A stretch of DNA of 55,453 bases from Candidatus Nitrosopelagicus sp. Its GTDB lineage: Archaea; Thermoproteota; Nitrososphaeria; Nitrososphaerales; Nitrosopumilaceae. Positions within the stretch are counted from its first letter, which is position 1, and each line of letters starts with the position of its first letter. The notes under the pieces are model-generated. The model was not told where the DNA came from and did not search any database. It saw only the letters and a program-made list of their open reading frames with translations. A program made the position numbers and the translations under genes. Positions 15,692 through 24,201 of this stretch are shown here, one piece after another. The stretch covers positions 1 to 55,453 of the forward strand of contig JAOMDR010000006.1 of the NCBI GenBank assembly GCA_028345575.1. Direction: 5' to 3'.

Positions 15692-16295
15692 ATCTACCTC
15701 GACTTTCAATTACAGCAACTAATTCAAGAATTTTCTTGCATCGTTTTTTACCAACAGAATTTTCATATCCAGAGATAAAATTTTTCCAAGATTTTTCCAT
15801 CACATTAGCATGAGCGCTATTCAATATTTCTTTAAACAAGCGTAGATCAACTGCATGATCATCAGGTTTTTCAGTTCTATTTGCTAATCCAAAATCAATA
15901 AGAAATAGATTTTTTTTAGTAAGTATGAAATTTGAAGTTGTAAGATCACCATGCATTACACCATTTGTATGAAGTTTGCCAACAATTTTTCCTATTTGTA
16001 AGCATGTTTTAGGAATAGATTTTTCATCCATATCACGAATTAATTTTCCATTCACATATTGCATGTATATTGAGAATTTTTTGTAATCTACAAAATGAAT
16101 TAACGGTGTTGAAATACCAAAAGATTTTACATCAGATAGTAGCTGTGCTTCTCTAATTGTCCTTTGTTTTCTAATTCTAATATCAAGTGATGGATTTCTA
16201 TATTTTTTCTCTTTTCTAATTTTCAATACTGATTTTTTTCCATTCCATGAGGAAAGGTACACATCAGCCTCGGCTCCTTTTTTAAGGATCTTCAT
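15675..16295 (-). CDS. Bud32/KEOPS complex protein kinase
   Basis: Small atypical kinase/ATPase of the KEOPS complex, which makes t6A37 in tRNA. Seen: glycine-rich GAEADVYL at 7-14, HGDLTTSN catalytic loop at about 115-122 and DFGLA at about 134-138, exactly the Bud32 versions. Here it is a free protein, not fused to Kae1 as in some archaea. Starts at ATG 16295 (a TTG at 16310 is unneeded). Overlaps rdgB, forming a two-gene unit of nucleotide and tRNA quality control. Confidence 0.93.
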   Translation of the reverse strand: MKILKKGAEADVYLSSWNGKKSVLKIRKEKKYRNPSLDIRIRKQRTIREAQLLSDVKSFGISTPLIHFVDYKKFSIYMQYVNGKLIRDMDEKSIPKTCLQIGKIVGKLHTNGVMHGDLTTSNFILTKKNLFLIDFGLANRTEKPDDHAVDLRLFKEILNSAHANVMEKSWKNFISGYENSVGKKRCKKILELVAVIESRGRYATVV

Positions 16296-16331
16296 TAAGA
16301 TTATAACCAATTCTTGTAATTAATAGATATA

Positions 16332-17213
16332 ATGATGTTGAATTACGATGCACCACTTTACAGACCACCATCAGAAGCAAATTCATTAATTTTTCAGGTG
16401 ACATTAGGCTGTTCATTTAATCAATGTTCATTTTGTGATATGTATAGATCAAAAGAATATTCTGAAAGAACATGGGATGAAGTGAAAGGAGAAATTGATA
16501 TGATGGCAAAAATTATGCCAGATACACAAAGAGTGTTTTTGGCAGACGGTGATGCAATTAATTTATCAACAGAATATATGGTAAAAATTCTCAAATATAT
16601 CCGAGAAAAATTTTCTTCAATCGAAAGAATTTCATGTTATGCAATGCCAATGAATCTGTTGAAAAAAACTCCTGAAGATTTACAAGAATTACATGATGCA
16701 GGATTGAATATGTTATATCTTGGAATAGAAAGTGGTTCAGACATAGTACTTAGAAAAGTAACAAAAGGTGCAACATCAAAAACTATCATCAAAGCATGCA
16801 ATAAAGCTAAAGATGTTGGATTCAAACTATCATGTATGGTTATTTTAGGATTAGGAGGAAAAAAATATTCAAAAGAAAATGCAATAGAAACTGGCAAAGT
16901 AATCAGTGCATCTAAGCCAGATTTTGTTGGGGCATTAACATTGTATTTAGAAAATGGAATTAAAGATGAATTCATTACAAAATGGGGAGGCGAATTTGTC
17001 AAAATAGATGATAATGAATCACTAGAAGAATTAGAATTACTTGTTTCCAATATTAATGCAGAAAATCAAATAGTTTTTCGTGCAAATCATGGTTCAAATG
17101 CATATAATATTGCAGGAACATTTCCTCAAGACAAAGATGAGATGCTTGAAAAAATTGGTTGGTTAAATAAACATCCTGAAAATGTAAGACCTGAAGGATT
17201 AAGAGGATTTTAG
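16332..17213 (+). CDS. Radical SAM protein with CX4CX2C cluster motif
   Basis: 293 residues. Seen: GCSFNQCSFCDMY at about 27-39, giving CX4CX2C rather than the standard CX3CX2C, a known variant in archaeal and bacterial Fe-S oxidoreductases of the COG1032 type, followed by FLADGDAIN (SAM contact) and LYLGIESGSD near 140. No B12-binding domain. The substrate is unknown. Starts 36 nt from the divergent bud32 start. Confidence 0.85.
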   Translation: MMLNYDAPLYRPPSEANSLIFQVTLGCSFNQCSFCDMYRSKEYSERTWDEVKGEIDMMAKIMPDTQRVFLADGDAINLSTEYMVKILKYIREKFSSIERISCYAMPMNLLKKTPEDLQELHDAGLNMLYLGIESGSDIVLRKVTKGATSKTIIKACNKAKDVGFKLSCMVILGLGGKKYSKENAIETGKVISASKPDFVGALTLYLENGIKDEFITKWGGEFVKIDDNESLEELELLVSNINAENQIVFRANHGSNAYNIAGTFPQDKDEMLEKIGWLNKHPENVRPEGLRGF

Positions 17214-17215
17214 AA

Positions 17216-17467
17216 TTAAATTTTATCTAATAGTTCTTTAACATTATCTGGCAACTCTGGTAACTCAGTATGACTGGTATTATTTTGAATTATTTCAGGA
17301 CCTATTCTTCTAACTTTCTGAGTTCCTATCAAAGTATCCAAACTTCTTTGGATATCTTTTTCAGGTAATACAGAAGAAAGTTTTGAGATTAATTCCTCCT
17401 CATTTTCATATTTTTCAATGGAATATTGAACTAGAGTCATTTTATCATTCATAGAAAGATCTGACAT
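17216..17467 (-). CDS. Small helical protein, unknown (83 aa)
   Basis: Acidic, soluble, mostly helical: KMTLVQYSIEKYENEEELISKLSSVL then KDIQRSLDTLIGTQKVRRIGPEII, reading like a winged-helix or UBA-sized fold with a short C-terminal helix (DNVKELLDKI). No Cys, no membrane segment. Not recognised. Lies 2 nt from the convergent radical SAM gene and upstream of tRNA-Val. Confidence 0.6.
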   Translation of the reverse strand: MSDLSMNDKMTLVQYSIEKYENEEELISKLSSVLPEKDIQRSLDTLIGTQKVRRIGPEIIQNNTSHTELPELPDNVKELLDKI

Positions 17468-17508
17468 GTATTTTTTGTAATTTTAACGAATTAAAAAATA
17501 TTCGGTAG

Positions 17509-17583
17509 TGGGCCCGCGGTGATTTGAACACCGGATCTTCGCCATGTAAAGGCGACGTCATAACCGAGCTAGACTACGAGCCC
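17509..17583 (-). tRNA. tRNA-Val(TAC)
   Basis: Minus-strand cloverleaf: acceptor GGGCTCG/CGGGCCC (one T-G wobble), anticodon stem TCGCC/GGCGA with loop TTTACAT (anticodon TAC), T-arm CGGTG/CACCG with loop TTCAAAT, discriminator A73, CCA not encoded. No intron. Confidence 0.94.
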
Positions 17584-17642
17584 GCCAAAAAGTTCTTCGT
17601 TAAAATCCATTTAAATCTTTGACAAGAAAAAATAATCATAAT

Positions 17643-18677
17643 ATGACAGAAATTGTGTTTTTTTGTAGTCCAATAGGATTAGGACATGCAACAAGAGATC
17701 TAGCCATAATTAATGAATTGAAACTAGAATCTTGTAAAATTTATTCTGGTAGTTCAGCCATTGAATTTTTTCAAAAAAATAATGTTCAAGTATATGATGT
17801 TTATTCACCCCCAAGATTTGAGGTGCAGAATGGAAAATTAGAAAAATCGTTGAGATGGCTTTGGGATTACTACAAATATTATAAAAAATGTAAAGAAATT
17901 TCAAATCAGATCATTAATGACGAAAAACCAAATTTGATTATTAGTGATGAGGATTTTGCATCAATAGCAATAGCACAAGAAAAAGGAATTTCAAATATAA
18001 TCATCACAGATATACTTGAAACAAAATTTACTAGTGGATTTGGTGGAATGGTTGAAAAAAAGATGAATAAAACAATGCAGGAAATGTTGAACAAATCTAA
18101 CAGAGTTATAATTCCAGAGCTAGGAGAAAATAAAAATAACATAGTACGGACAGGTCCAATTGTAAGAAAAATAGAAAAAAATCGTGACGAAATTAGAAAT
18201 AATTTAGATTTTAAAAAGAAAACAATTGTTCTTAGTGTGGGAGGTACAGATGCAGGAATATTTTTAATTAAACAAACAATTGATGCAGTAAAAAAAATTC
18301 AATCAGATGTTGAATTAGTATTAGTTGCGGGGCCAAAAATTAAAGAAGAATTTGGAAATAGTTTAAGAAATTTAGGATTTGTAGAAAATCTTCATGAAGT
18401 AATCTTTGCATCTGATCTAGTAATTTCTCTTGCAGGAAAATCTACAATTGATGAATCAGTTGTGTATGGAACACCAGGAATTTTTATACCGATAAAAGAT
18501 CATTTTGAACAAGAAGATAATGCCAGAGAAATGGGATTTAATTTTGAAGATATTTTTAATTTGGAAAATCTCATTAGAGAAAAACTTAACGTAAATAGAA
18601 ATGAACAGCAACAAAATGGAGTTAGTTTGGCAGGCATGGAAATTTCAAAAATTCTTTTAAATAAAAATAACGATTAA
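17643..18677 (+). CDS. MurG-like glycosyltransferase (GT-B fold)
   Basis: 344 residues. N-terminal CSPIGLGHATRDLAI has the glycine-rich acceptor loop of MurG/MGDG-synthase-type enzymes, and the C-terminal half has VLSVGGTDAG, then DLVISLAGKSTIDESVVYGTPGIFIP, the nucleotide-sugar binding region. Cytosolic face of the membrane in related enzymes. Donor and acceptor unknown. The start is ATG 17643; the longer TTG form (17619) would begin inside the tRNA-proximal leader. Followed after 26 nt by aspartate kinase. Confidence 0.82.
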   Translation: MTEIVFFCSPIGLGHATRDLAIINELKLESCKIYSGSSAIEFFQKNNVQVYDVYSPPRFEVQNGKLEKSLRWLWDYYKYYKKCKEISNQIINDEKPNLIISDEDFASIAIAQEKGISNIIITDILETKFTSGFGGMVEKKMNKTMQEMLNKSNRVIIPELGENKNNIVRTGPIVRKIEKNRDEIRNNLDFKKKTIVLSVGGTDAGIFLIKQTIDAVKKIQSDVELVLVAGPKIKEEFGNSLRNLGFVENLHEVIFASDLVISLAGKSTIDESVVYGTPGIFIPIKDHFEQEDNAREMGFNFEDIFNLENLIREKLNVNRNEQQQNGVSLAGMEISKILLNKNND

Positions 18678-18703
18678 TACTGTAATAATATTTTGAATTA
18701 ATC

Positions 18704-20119
18704 ATGAGTAAACTAACAATTGCAAAATTTGGAGGAAGTGCAATAGGAATTGATGGGGAGGGAATACCTCAAATCATTAAAAGAATTAAAGAAATTCAAA
18801 AAAATGGTAAACTAGTCGTAGTTTGTTCCGCACCACTCACAATGGTAGATGGTAAAAAAAAATCACTTACAGATGTAGTGTTAGGTATAGGAAGTAATGT
18901 AGTAAATGGAAATAGTTTTGATTTTTCAACAATTGAAAAATCATATTCGAAAATTTTGGAATATCTAAGTGGTGAATCTAAAAAGTTAGGTAAGGAAACA
19001 ATTGACGGATTTTTGAAGAATTCAAAAGATGCGATTGATCTAGCATCATCCAAAAAAGAGTTTTTAGATGAAATTCGTTCAAAAGCACTAGCATTTTCTG
19101 GAGAAGTCTTAATGTCACACATTTTAAATTTAATTTTAAAGAATAATGAAATTAAATCAGATACAATTTCACTTGAGGATTGGCCGATAATTACAGACAA
19201 TAATATTGAATCAACAAATTTTCTTTTCTCAGAATCAGTTTCAAGAATGGGTAAACTGGAACAAATTCTAGATGAAAATGATGTAATATGTGTTGGAGGT
19301 TTTATTGGAAAAACAAAAGATGGAATTATTACAACATATGAAAGGGGCGGTTCAGACAGAACTGCAGCAGATTTAGGAATTTTATTTCATAAAAAATATG
19401 ATACAGTTATAGATCTTGAAAAAGACAGCTCTGTTGTTTCTGCAGATCCAAAAATTGTCAAAAATGATCTTGAACGAGTCAATGAATTATCATACAATGA
19501 AGCTAGATTAGCAGGAATGTTTGGTATGAAAATTGTAGATCCTATTGCAATTAAAGAAATTCTTGAAAATGGAGTAGAAATACCACTTACAATTACAAAT
19601 ATGAAATCACCTGAAATGATTACAAAAATTCAAAGAAAACCAGATGATAAAAGTGGTCATCCATTGAAGATTGTAACGGGTAAGAAAAATTGTGCAATCT
19701 TACGAATAGAATCAGAAATGATTAGGGACTTACTTGTATCATTAGAGAAAGATAAGAGATATAGTGAATTTATTGTCTTATCACCATTTACAAAAGATGG
19801 AATTGAATTTAGTCGAATTTTATTTTTAGATGGAGATTATGTCAAACGAAATGAAAAATACATTCTAAGTTTTGATGCACTTGCAACAGTTGCATATGAA
19901 AGAGGTGTAGTTACATTGATCGGTGACGAAATGTGGAGAGTCCAACAAATTGCATCAAAGGCTAGTTCTAAAATAGGTGATGCAGGATTAAACATCTTAA
20001 ACATGGATGCACAAGAGGAAACTTCCAGAATTATTATCGTTATAGAAGATGTAGAAGATAGTGTTGCAAAAGCAATTGAATCAATACATTCTGAAAGATT
20101 AAAGATTAAATTTATTTAA
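18704..20119 (+). CDS. lysC: Aspartate kinase
   Basis: First step of the aspartate-family pathway (Thr, Met, Lys). Seen: AKFGGSAIG at residues 7-15, the kinase start motif, RGGSDRTAADL near 215 and two C-terminal ACT domains (about 320-471) with VTLIGDEMW and a GLNILNMDAQEET segment that bind regulatory amino acids. 471 residues is normal. Followed by a structured RNA candidate and by ilvE. Confidence 0.93.
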   Translation: MSKLTIAKFGGSAIGIDGEGIPQIIKRIKEIQKNGKLVVVCSAPLTMVDGKKKSLTDVVLGIGSNVVNGNSFDFSTIEKSYSKILEYLSGESKKLGKETIDGFLKNSKDAIDLASSKKEFLDEIRSKALAFSGEVLMSHILNLILKNNEIKSDTISLEDWPIITDNNIESTNFLFSESVSRMGKLEQILDENDVICVGGFIGKTKDGIITTYERGGSDRTAADLGILFHKKYDTVIDLEKDSSVVSADPKIVKNDLERVNELSYNEARLAGMFGMKIVDPIAIKEILENGVEIPLTITNMKSPEMITKIQRKPDDKSGHPLKIVTGKKNCAILRIESEMIRDLLVSLEKDKRYSEFIVLSPFTKDGIEFSRILFLDGDYVKRNEKYILSFDALATVAYERGVVTLIGDEMWRVQQIASKASSKIGDAGLNILNMDAQEETSRIIIVIEDVEDSVAKAIESIHSERLKIKFI

Positions 20120-20121
20120 AA

Positions 20122-20219
20122 CCAGTTTGGCGCTAAAGGTCGTGTGACCAGTAGTGCCAAGGTGGGTTTGTTCTTGGACCATCTTCTAGAATCAGTCCGG
20201 CGTTACCCAAAACACGCTT
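20122..20219 (+). ncRNA. Candidate structured RNA, two hairpins, function unknown
   Basis: A GC-richer block in an AT-rich intergenic region, directly after lysC. Seen on the plus strand: stem TTGGCGCT (20127-20134) with AGTGCCAA (20153-20160), capped by GGTC-GTGT-GACC (20138-20149); second stem TGGGT (20163-20167) with ACCCA (20205-20209) enclosing TTGGAC (20174-20179) with GTCCGG (20195-20200). Several pairs are G-T wobbles that would become A-C mismatches on the minus strand, so the plus strand is favoured. ACA occurs at 20212-20214, three bases after the last stem, as in H/ACA guide RNAs. No match to 5S, SRP or RNase P recognised. Confidence 0.5.
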
Positions 20220-20286
20220 GATCATAATAGAACATGAAGATTATTTAATATGATCTATGTATAGTGTAGGGATTCAGGCGTGATTG

Positions 20287-20293
20287 TTTAAAT
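20287..20293 (+). promoter_or_regulatory. TATA box of ilvE (leaderless)
   Basis: TTTAAAT centred about 26 nt before ATG 20316. No Shine-Dalgarno precedes the ATG, so transcription probably begins at the start codon. This supports ATG 20316 over the in-frame TTG at 20307. Confidence 0.5.
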
Positions 20294-20315
20294 TACGAGA
20301 CGAGTTTTGCCCGAT

Positions 20316-21230
20316 ATGAAAGAAACAGGCAAGATTTGGATGAATGGAAAATTAGTTCCTTTCAAAAATGCCAAAGTACATGTTTTAACACATGCATTAC
20401 ACTATTCAACTTCAATATTTGAAGGGATTAGATGTTATGATACCCCAGAGGGTTCAGCAATTTTTCGATTACCAGAACATGTTGACAGATTTTTTAATTC
20501 TGCAAAAATGTATTCTATGAAAATGCCATATTCAAATAAAAAAATTAATGACGGAATAATAAAAACGGTAAAAGCAAATAAACTGAAACAATGCTACATC
20601 AGACCATTAGCATATTATGGATATGGAACAATGGGACTTACTCCAACAAATAACAAAGTTGATGTTTCCATTTCATGTTGGGAATGGAAAATGGGAGAAT
20701 CAAAGGCAGGAAAATATTCAGGTGCAAAATGTAAAATTTCAAAATGGATAAGAATTGATTCAAAATCACAACCTATGCAAGCAAAATCTGCAGCAAATTA
20801 TTCAAATGCTGCATTGGCTAGAATGGAGGCACTAAATGCAGGATATGATGAAGCAATCATGCTTAACAACAAAGGATACGTTGCGGAAGGAAGTGCAGAA
20901 AATATTTTTGTAGTTAAAAATGGAAAAATTACTACACCGCCATTGGATGCAGACATACTAGACGGAATAACAAGAGATTCAGCAATAAAACTTCTCAAAT
21001 CAAAGAAAAATAAAGTTGTTGAAAAAAATCTAAAAATTAATGATCTTCTAAAAGCTGATGAAATTTTTATGACAGGAACTGCTGCAGAAGTAAAGTCAGT
21101 TACTCGTGTGAATAAGACAAAAATTGGAAATGGGAAAATTGGTGAATTTACAAAAGAATTACAAGAATTATTCATGGATACAGTAATGGGTGAAAATAAG
21201 AAATTCCGCTCATGGTTAAAATTCATCTAA
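20316..21230 (+). CDS. ilvE: Branched-chain amino acid aminotransferase (fold type IV)
   Basis: PLP enzyme for the last step of Val, Ile and Leu synthesis. Seen: KIWMNGKLVPFKNAKVHV at the N-terminus, HYSTSIFEGIRCY near 28-40, AKSAANYSNAALA with the PLP lysine near 153, and GYVAEGSAENIFVV near 190. About 304 residues, normal length. Start chosen by the TATA spacing and by the family N-terminus. Confidence 0.94.
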   Translation: MKETGKIWMNGKLVPFKNAKVHVLTHALHYSTSIFEGIRCYDTPEGSAIFRLPEHVDRFFNSAKMYSMKMPYSNKKINDGIIKTVKANKLKQCYIRPLAYYGYGTMGLTPTNNKVDVSISCWEWKMGESKAGKYSGAKCKISKWIRIDSKSQPMQAKSAANYSNAALARMEALNAGYDEAIMLNNKGYVAEGSAENIFVVKNGKITTPPLDADILDGITRDSAIKLLKSKKNKVVEKNLKINDLLKADEIFMTGTAAEVKSVTRVNKTKIGNGKIGEFTKELQELFMDTVMGENKKFRSWLKFI

Positions 21231-21262
21231 AATTAGATATATCTTAAAAGTTTACAGAACAT

Positions 21263-21433
21263 ATGGAAGATTGCTCAGTATCAGATGAGATATCCGAGAT
21301 ATGTTGGTTTTGTAAAAAAGGTAGACATGAAGAATGTATGAAAGAAATGCCAGTTAATGCAAAATCTGAAGGACCACACGAGTGTACATTTGATACAAAG
21401 TTGATTTCATGCAAATGTTCTCATGGAAAGTGA
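21263..21433 (+). CDS. 56-residue Cys/His-rich protein
   Basis: Read directly from the sequence: ATG 21263 to TGA 21431-21433. The product has seven Cys and four His in 56 residues, including CWFC (14-17), RHEEC (21-25), HEC (39-41) and CKC followed by SH (50-55), a pattern suited to one or two zinc sites. No membrane segment. Starts 33 nt after ilvE and ends 6 nt before a methyltransferase start, so it sits in a possible operon. Family not recognised. Confidence 0.6.
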   Translation: MEDCSVSDEISEICWFCKKGRHEECMKEMPVNAKSEGPHECTFDTKLISCKCSHGK

Positions 21434-21439
21434 AATAAA

Positions 21440-21997
21440 TTGAATTATGATAAAGAATTTTGGAACAAATATGCTGATGAAAATGAATCACGTAACAATG
21501 AAGAATTTACAAAATTTTTAACAGATCTTGCAAGATCATTACATTGTACAAGTATTTTAGAAATTGGTTGTGGGACAGGAGTTGATTTGAGAAAATTTGA
21601 TGATTCGTTTGAGATACATGGAGTTGATTTGAATGAACATGCATTAGACTTAGCTAGAAAAAATATCCCTAGCGGGAAATTTCACAAAGAAAATATTACA
21701 AAATTACCTTTTGAAGATGCATCAGTTGATTTTATTTTTACACATAAGTTATTGAATTATCTTGATGACGATACGCTGGATAAGGGTGTTAGTGAGATGT
21801 TTCGTGTAGCCAAAAAATATATTGTAAATTGTGAATTATTTGGAGAAACTGAAGATGTGATAAATGATGAAATGAAATTTAGAAACATGCTAAAGAGATG
21901 GTTGAATTACAAAGTAAAAGTTGTAAGCAATGTCAACATGCATGAAGAGATAGAACCTGAACAAGTTAGATTTACTTTATTGCGGAAATTACAATAG
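21440..21997 (+). CDS. SAM-dependent methyltransferase, unknown substrate
   Basis: 185 residues. Motif I LEIGCGTGVDLRKF at about 39-52, motif II IHGVDLNEHALDLA near 58, acidic motif and FEDASVDFIFTHKLLNYL near 95-110. The start is TTG 21440. The stop codon TAG (21995-21997) touches the leftmost tRNA-Lys 3'-end copy, so this gene marks the left border of the island and its C-terminus may have been altered by insertion. Substrate unknown. Confidence 0.8.
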   Translation: MNYDKEFWNKYADENESRNNEEFTKFLTDLARSLHCTSILEIGCGTGVDLRKFDDSFEIHGVDLNEHALDLARKNIPSGKFHKENITKLPFEDASVDFIFTHKLLNYLDDDTLDKGVSEMFRVAKKYIVNCELFGETEDVINDEMKFRNMLKRWLNYKVKVVSNVNMHEEIEPEQVRFTLLRKLQ

Positions 21998-22066
21998 CGG
22001 GTCTAGTGGGACTCATGGCTGATTAGCCTGTGGGTCTCGGTAAAAGGGGGTCATTTTGGGCTTCTT
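21997..22066. repeat. Left boundary repeat: tRNA-Lys 3'-end copy 1 plus left-end sequence
   Basis: Bases 21997-22014 match the 3' end of tRNA-Lys(CTT) (acceptor and T-arm), as does 24170-24187. After a 14-nt spacer (22015-22028) that differs between the two copies, 22029-22066 is identical to 24202-24239 (38 nt). The second part includes the last codons of the CFI-box gene. GTGGGWCTC occurs twice in each copy, 24 nt apart. Confidence 0.85.
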
Positions 22067-24093
22067 TCAAATATCGATTTCTTTATGGAAATAATCAATA
22101 CTGCTGGCATTACAAAGTACATTCCGATGTTAAGTAGGATTATACTAATTCCGTATCCCAACATTTCTTCTTCAGTGTCAACCTCAACATAGTTGAGTAG
22201 TGTCAACGATGTTAGCATTGGTGTCAATGTTACTTTGACTGCTTCTTTGAAGACTGGATTTTCTCTTTCATAATCAGCAACTGCTGGTGAGAATGAGTAG
22301 TAGAATTGGTTGAATCCTGTCATGAATGCAGTTCCTGACTGTGTTGTCATTACTGTGTTATCTCTAATCTCTCTTAGGAATTGAACTTGTGGTGCCATCT
22401 CGGAACCAAATGCTGCAGTTGCAATTAGACAACCACCACCTTCTGAATTATTATTTTTTGGTGATTGTTCAACTTGTGATTCAAAGGAAAATGTATTTAC
22501 TGATTTTGTAAATTCAGGTTCAAATCTATCATATTCTGAAGATTCTGCCGAGTAGATGTAATAATATATCAATCCATCTTCAAACATCCATCCATGAAAA
22601 TCCATTTTTATCGGAAATAATTTTGTCAGACCTAAATTCATCAGTACGTCTGATTTAGCTTCTATATGAATTCCTCCAGGCATTTTTTCCATATTTGATG
22701 AAACAAGTTCACCTTGATGACCACTAGATCTCATCCCATCAAGAAATCCCTCCGCTATTGATTCTTTCGACAAATTATCATCACTAAGATTCCATGCTCT
22801 TTGTGAATCTACAATCATAACAACCATTGTAGGTGGATTATATTCTGCAATGGAATTTGTATATGTATAACGAACTATAGGTTGCATCATTCCTTTGATG
22901 GATCTTGTTTCTACTTCAACTTCATCCCATGATTCAAAATTTTCTATATTCCATCCTTTTGGCGGTGTAAATGAGAATCCATACTTTTCATTTACATAAT
23001 CGGATGATTCAGGATTTTTAGATTCTAAAATTGATTTTGTAATTTTTATGGAATTTACAATATTTACTATGTCTTTGTAAAATCTGCTGTTTTCATTTGT
23101 AGTTGATAAAATAGTCATTCCTTTATTGTCAATTGGATCATCCCACACCTTTGCAAATGCAATTGTTGAATAGACATATTGTGAATCAACATAGTCTAAC
23201 GTAAAGTAGATTTCAGTTGCATCTAATTCTCCAATATTTCCTTTTTGTGCTTTAACCAATTCCAAATTTTCACATATTCCTCCATCTATTTCAATACTCA
23301 TTTCATCACATCCTTCAGATAATGCTAAAAGAAAATTATTGGCGGTTTGTCTTGGTATATTGTGGTTATACGCAAGCTGAGTAAGTTTACTTTCTTTAAT
23401 AATTACGATTGAATCGCCATCATACGAAGCAAAACTAACAATGAATATTGCCTCCCCATCATCGTAATCCATCTCTTCAATTTCCCATGTGGAAGGAATG
23501 TCAATAGAGAATCCATACTTTTGATTTGTGTATGTGGTGTACTCAGAAATTCTCTGTTCTGGAATCCATAATGGAACAGTTCCATCGGAATTCATATTTG
23601 GATGAACATAATTTTTAGCCTCGAGCCATAAACGTTCAGAAGCAATTAACGAACGTTGAACTTTTGTAAGCGCTTGTTCAATTTCATTTAATGTGTCTTC
23701 AGCCTCAACACTGTAATTTTTGACTTGTACTGATGCAAAAATAAGCAAGCCGTCACTTTCAAACCAATAATTTTCTGCTTCAAAAAGATGATCCCAAGAT
23801 TTGGTAAATTTATCCGCTACAATATCTACGCCTGCACCAGCATTTCCGTGTTCATTTACCTGATCGTAAGTTAATTGATGTGTTTGTTCCATGATTCTTT
23901 TCTGTAATTCCTCATGCAAAAATTCTAATTCTGAAAATTTAGTTTTCAAATCTTCTGATGACATTCTCGGCATATTCTCCATCTCTGCTTTTCTAATCAC
24001 CTCTTTCCATTCTTCATCAGTTAGTCCTTCTACACTTGGTACCATTACTCCAATCATGGCAACTATCAGTATGGAAACAAAAATTATTTTCAT
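22051..24093 (-). CDS. Secreted CFI-box protein, 680 aa
   Basis: Signal peptide at 1-23 (IIFVSILIVAMIGVMVPSVEG), then an N-terminal helical region, two related beta-rich domains of the KYGFSFTPPKGWNIENF type (about 190-340 and 365-545), and at about 560-680 a C-terminal module starting GGGCLIATAAFGSEMAPQV, the conserved CFI-box-CTERM pattern, ending with a membrane helix and basic tail. Predicted at the cell surface. The same module is nearly repeated in the protein at 24632. The start codon and promoter lie within the 103-nt repeat 24086-24188. It fills unit 1 of the island. Confidence 0.82.
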   Translation of the reverse strand: MKIIFVSILIVAMIGVMVPSVEGLTDEEWKEVIRKAEMENMPRMSSEDLKTKFSELEFLHEELQKRIMEQTHQLTYDQVNEHGNAGAGVDIVADKFTKSWDHLFEAENYWFESDGLLIFASVQVKNYSVEAEDTLNEIEQALTKVQRSLIASERLWLEAKNYVHPNMNSDGTVPLWIPEQRISEYTTYTNQKYGFSIDIPSTWEIEEMDYDDGEAIFIVSFASYDGDSIVIIKESKLTQLAYNHNIPRQTANNFLLALSEGCDEMSIEIDGGICENLELVKAQKGNIGELDATEIYFTLDYVDSQYVYSTIAFAKVWDDPIDNKGMTILSTTNENSRFYKDIVNIVNSIKITKSILESKNPESSDYVNEKYGFSFTPPKGWNIENFESWDEVEVETRSIKGMMQPIVRYTYTNSIAEYNPPTMVVMIVDSQRAWNLSDDNLSKESIAEGFLDGMRSSGHQGELVSSNMEKMPGGIHIEAKSDVLMNLGLTKLFPIKMDFHGWMFEDGLIYYYIYSAESSEYDRFEPEFTKSVNTFSFESQVEQSPKNNNSEGGGCLIATAAFGSEMAPQVQFLREIRDNTVMTTQSGTAFMTGFNQFYYSFSPAVADYERENPVFKEAVKVTLTPMLTSLTLLNYVEVDTEEEMLGYGISIILLNIGMYFVMPAVLIISIKKSIFERSPK

Positions 24094-24188
24094 TAATCAT
24101 GTATCAATTACATAATGATAAAATTTTCTTTGATGTGAATTGGGGTCTAGTTACAGTATATGATCATAGGCGGGTCTAGTGGGACTCG
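24086..24188. repeat. Direct repeat A: tRNA-Lys 3' end plus flanking promoter sequence
   Basis: 103 nt matching 30540-30641 with one single-base indel and about four substitutions. The right 18-19 bases are the 3' end of tRNA-Lys (CGGGTCTAGTGGGACTCG against the intact CGGGTCTAGTGGGATTCG). The left part is the sequence just 3' of the tRNA, ending in ATGAAAAT on the minus strand, the start of the 680-residue gene. Confidence 0.92.
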
Positions 24189-24201
24189 TATTGAAAGCAA
24201 G

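Noticed and set aside
20122-20219. 5S rRNA, SRP RNA or RNase P RNA
   Set aside because: None of their conserved blocks is present and the block is only about 100 nt; kept as an unassigned structured RNA.
20120-20225. Same RNA on the minus strand, with a TATA-like sequence near 20245
   Set aside because: Three wobble pairs on the plus strand become A-C mismatches on the minus strand, so plus is favoured.
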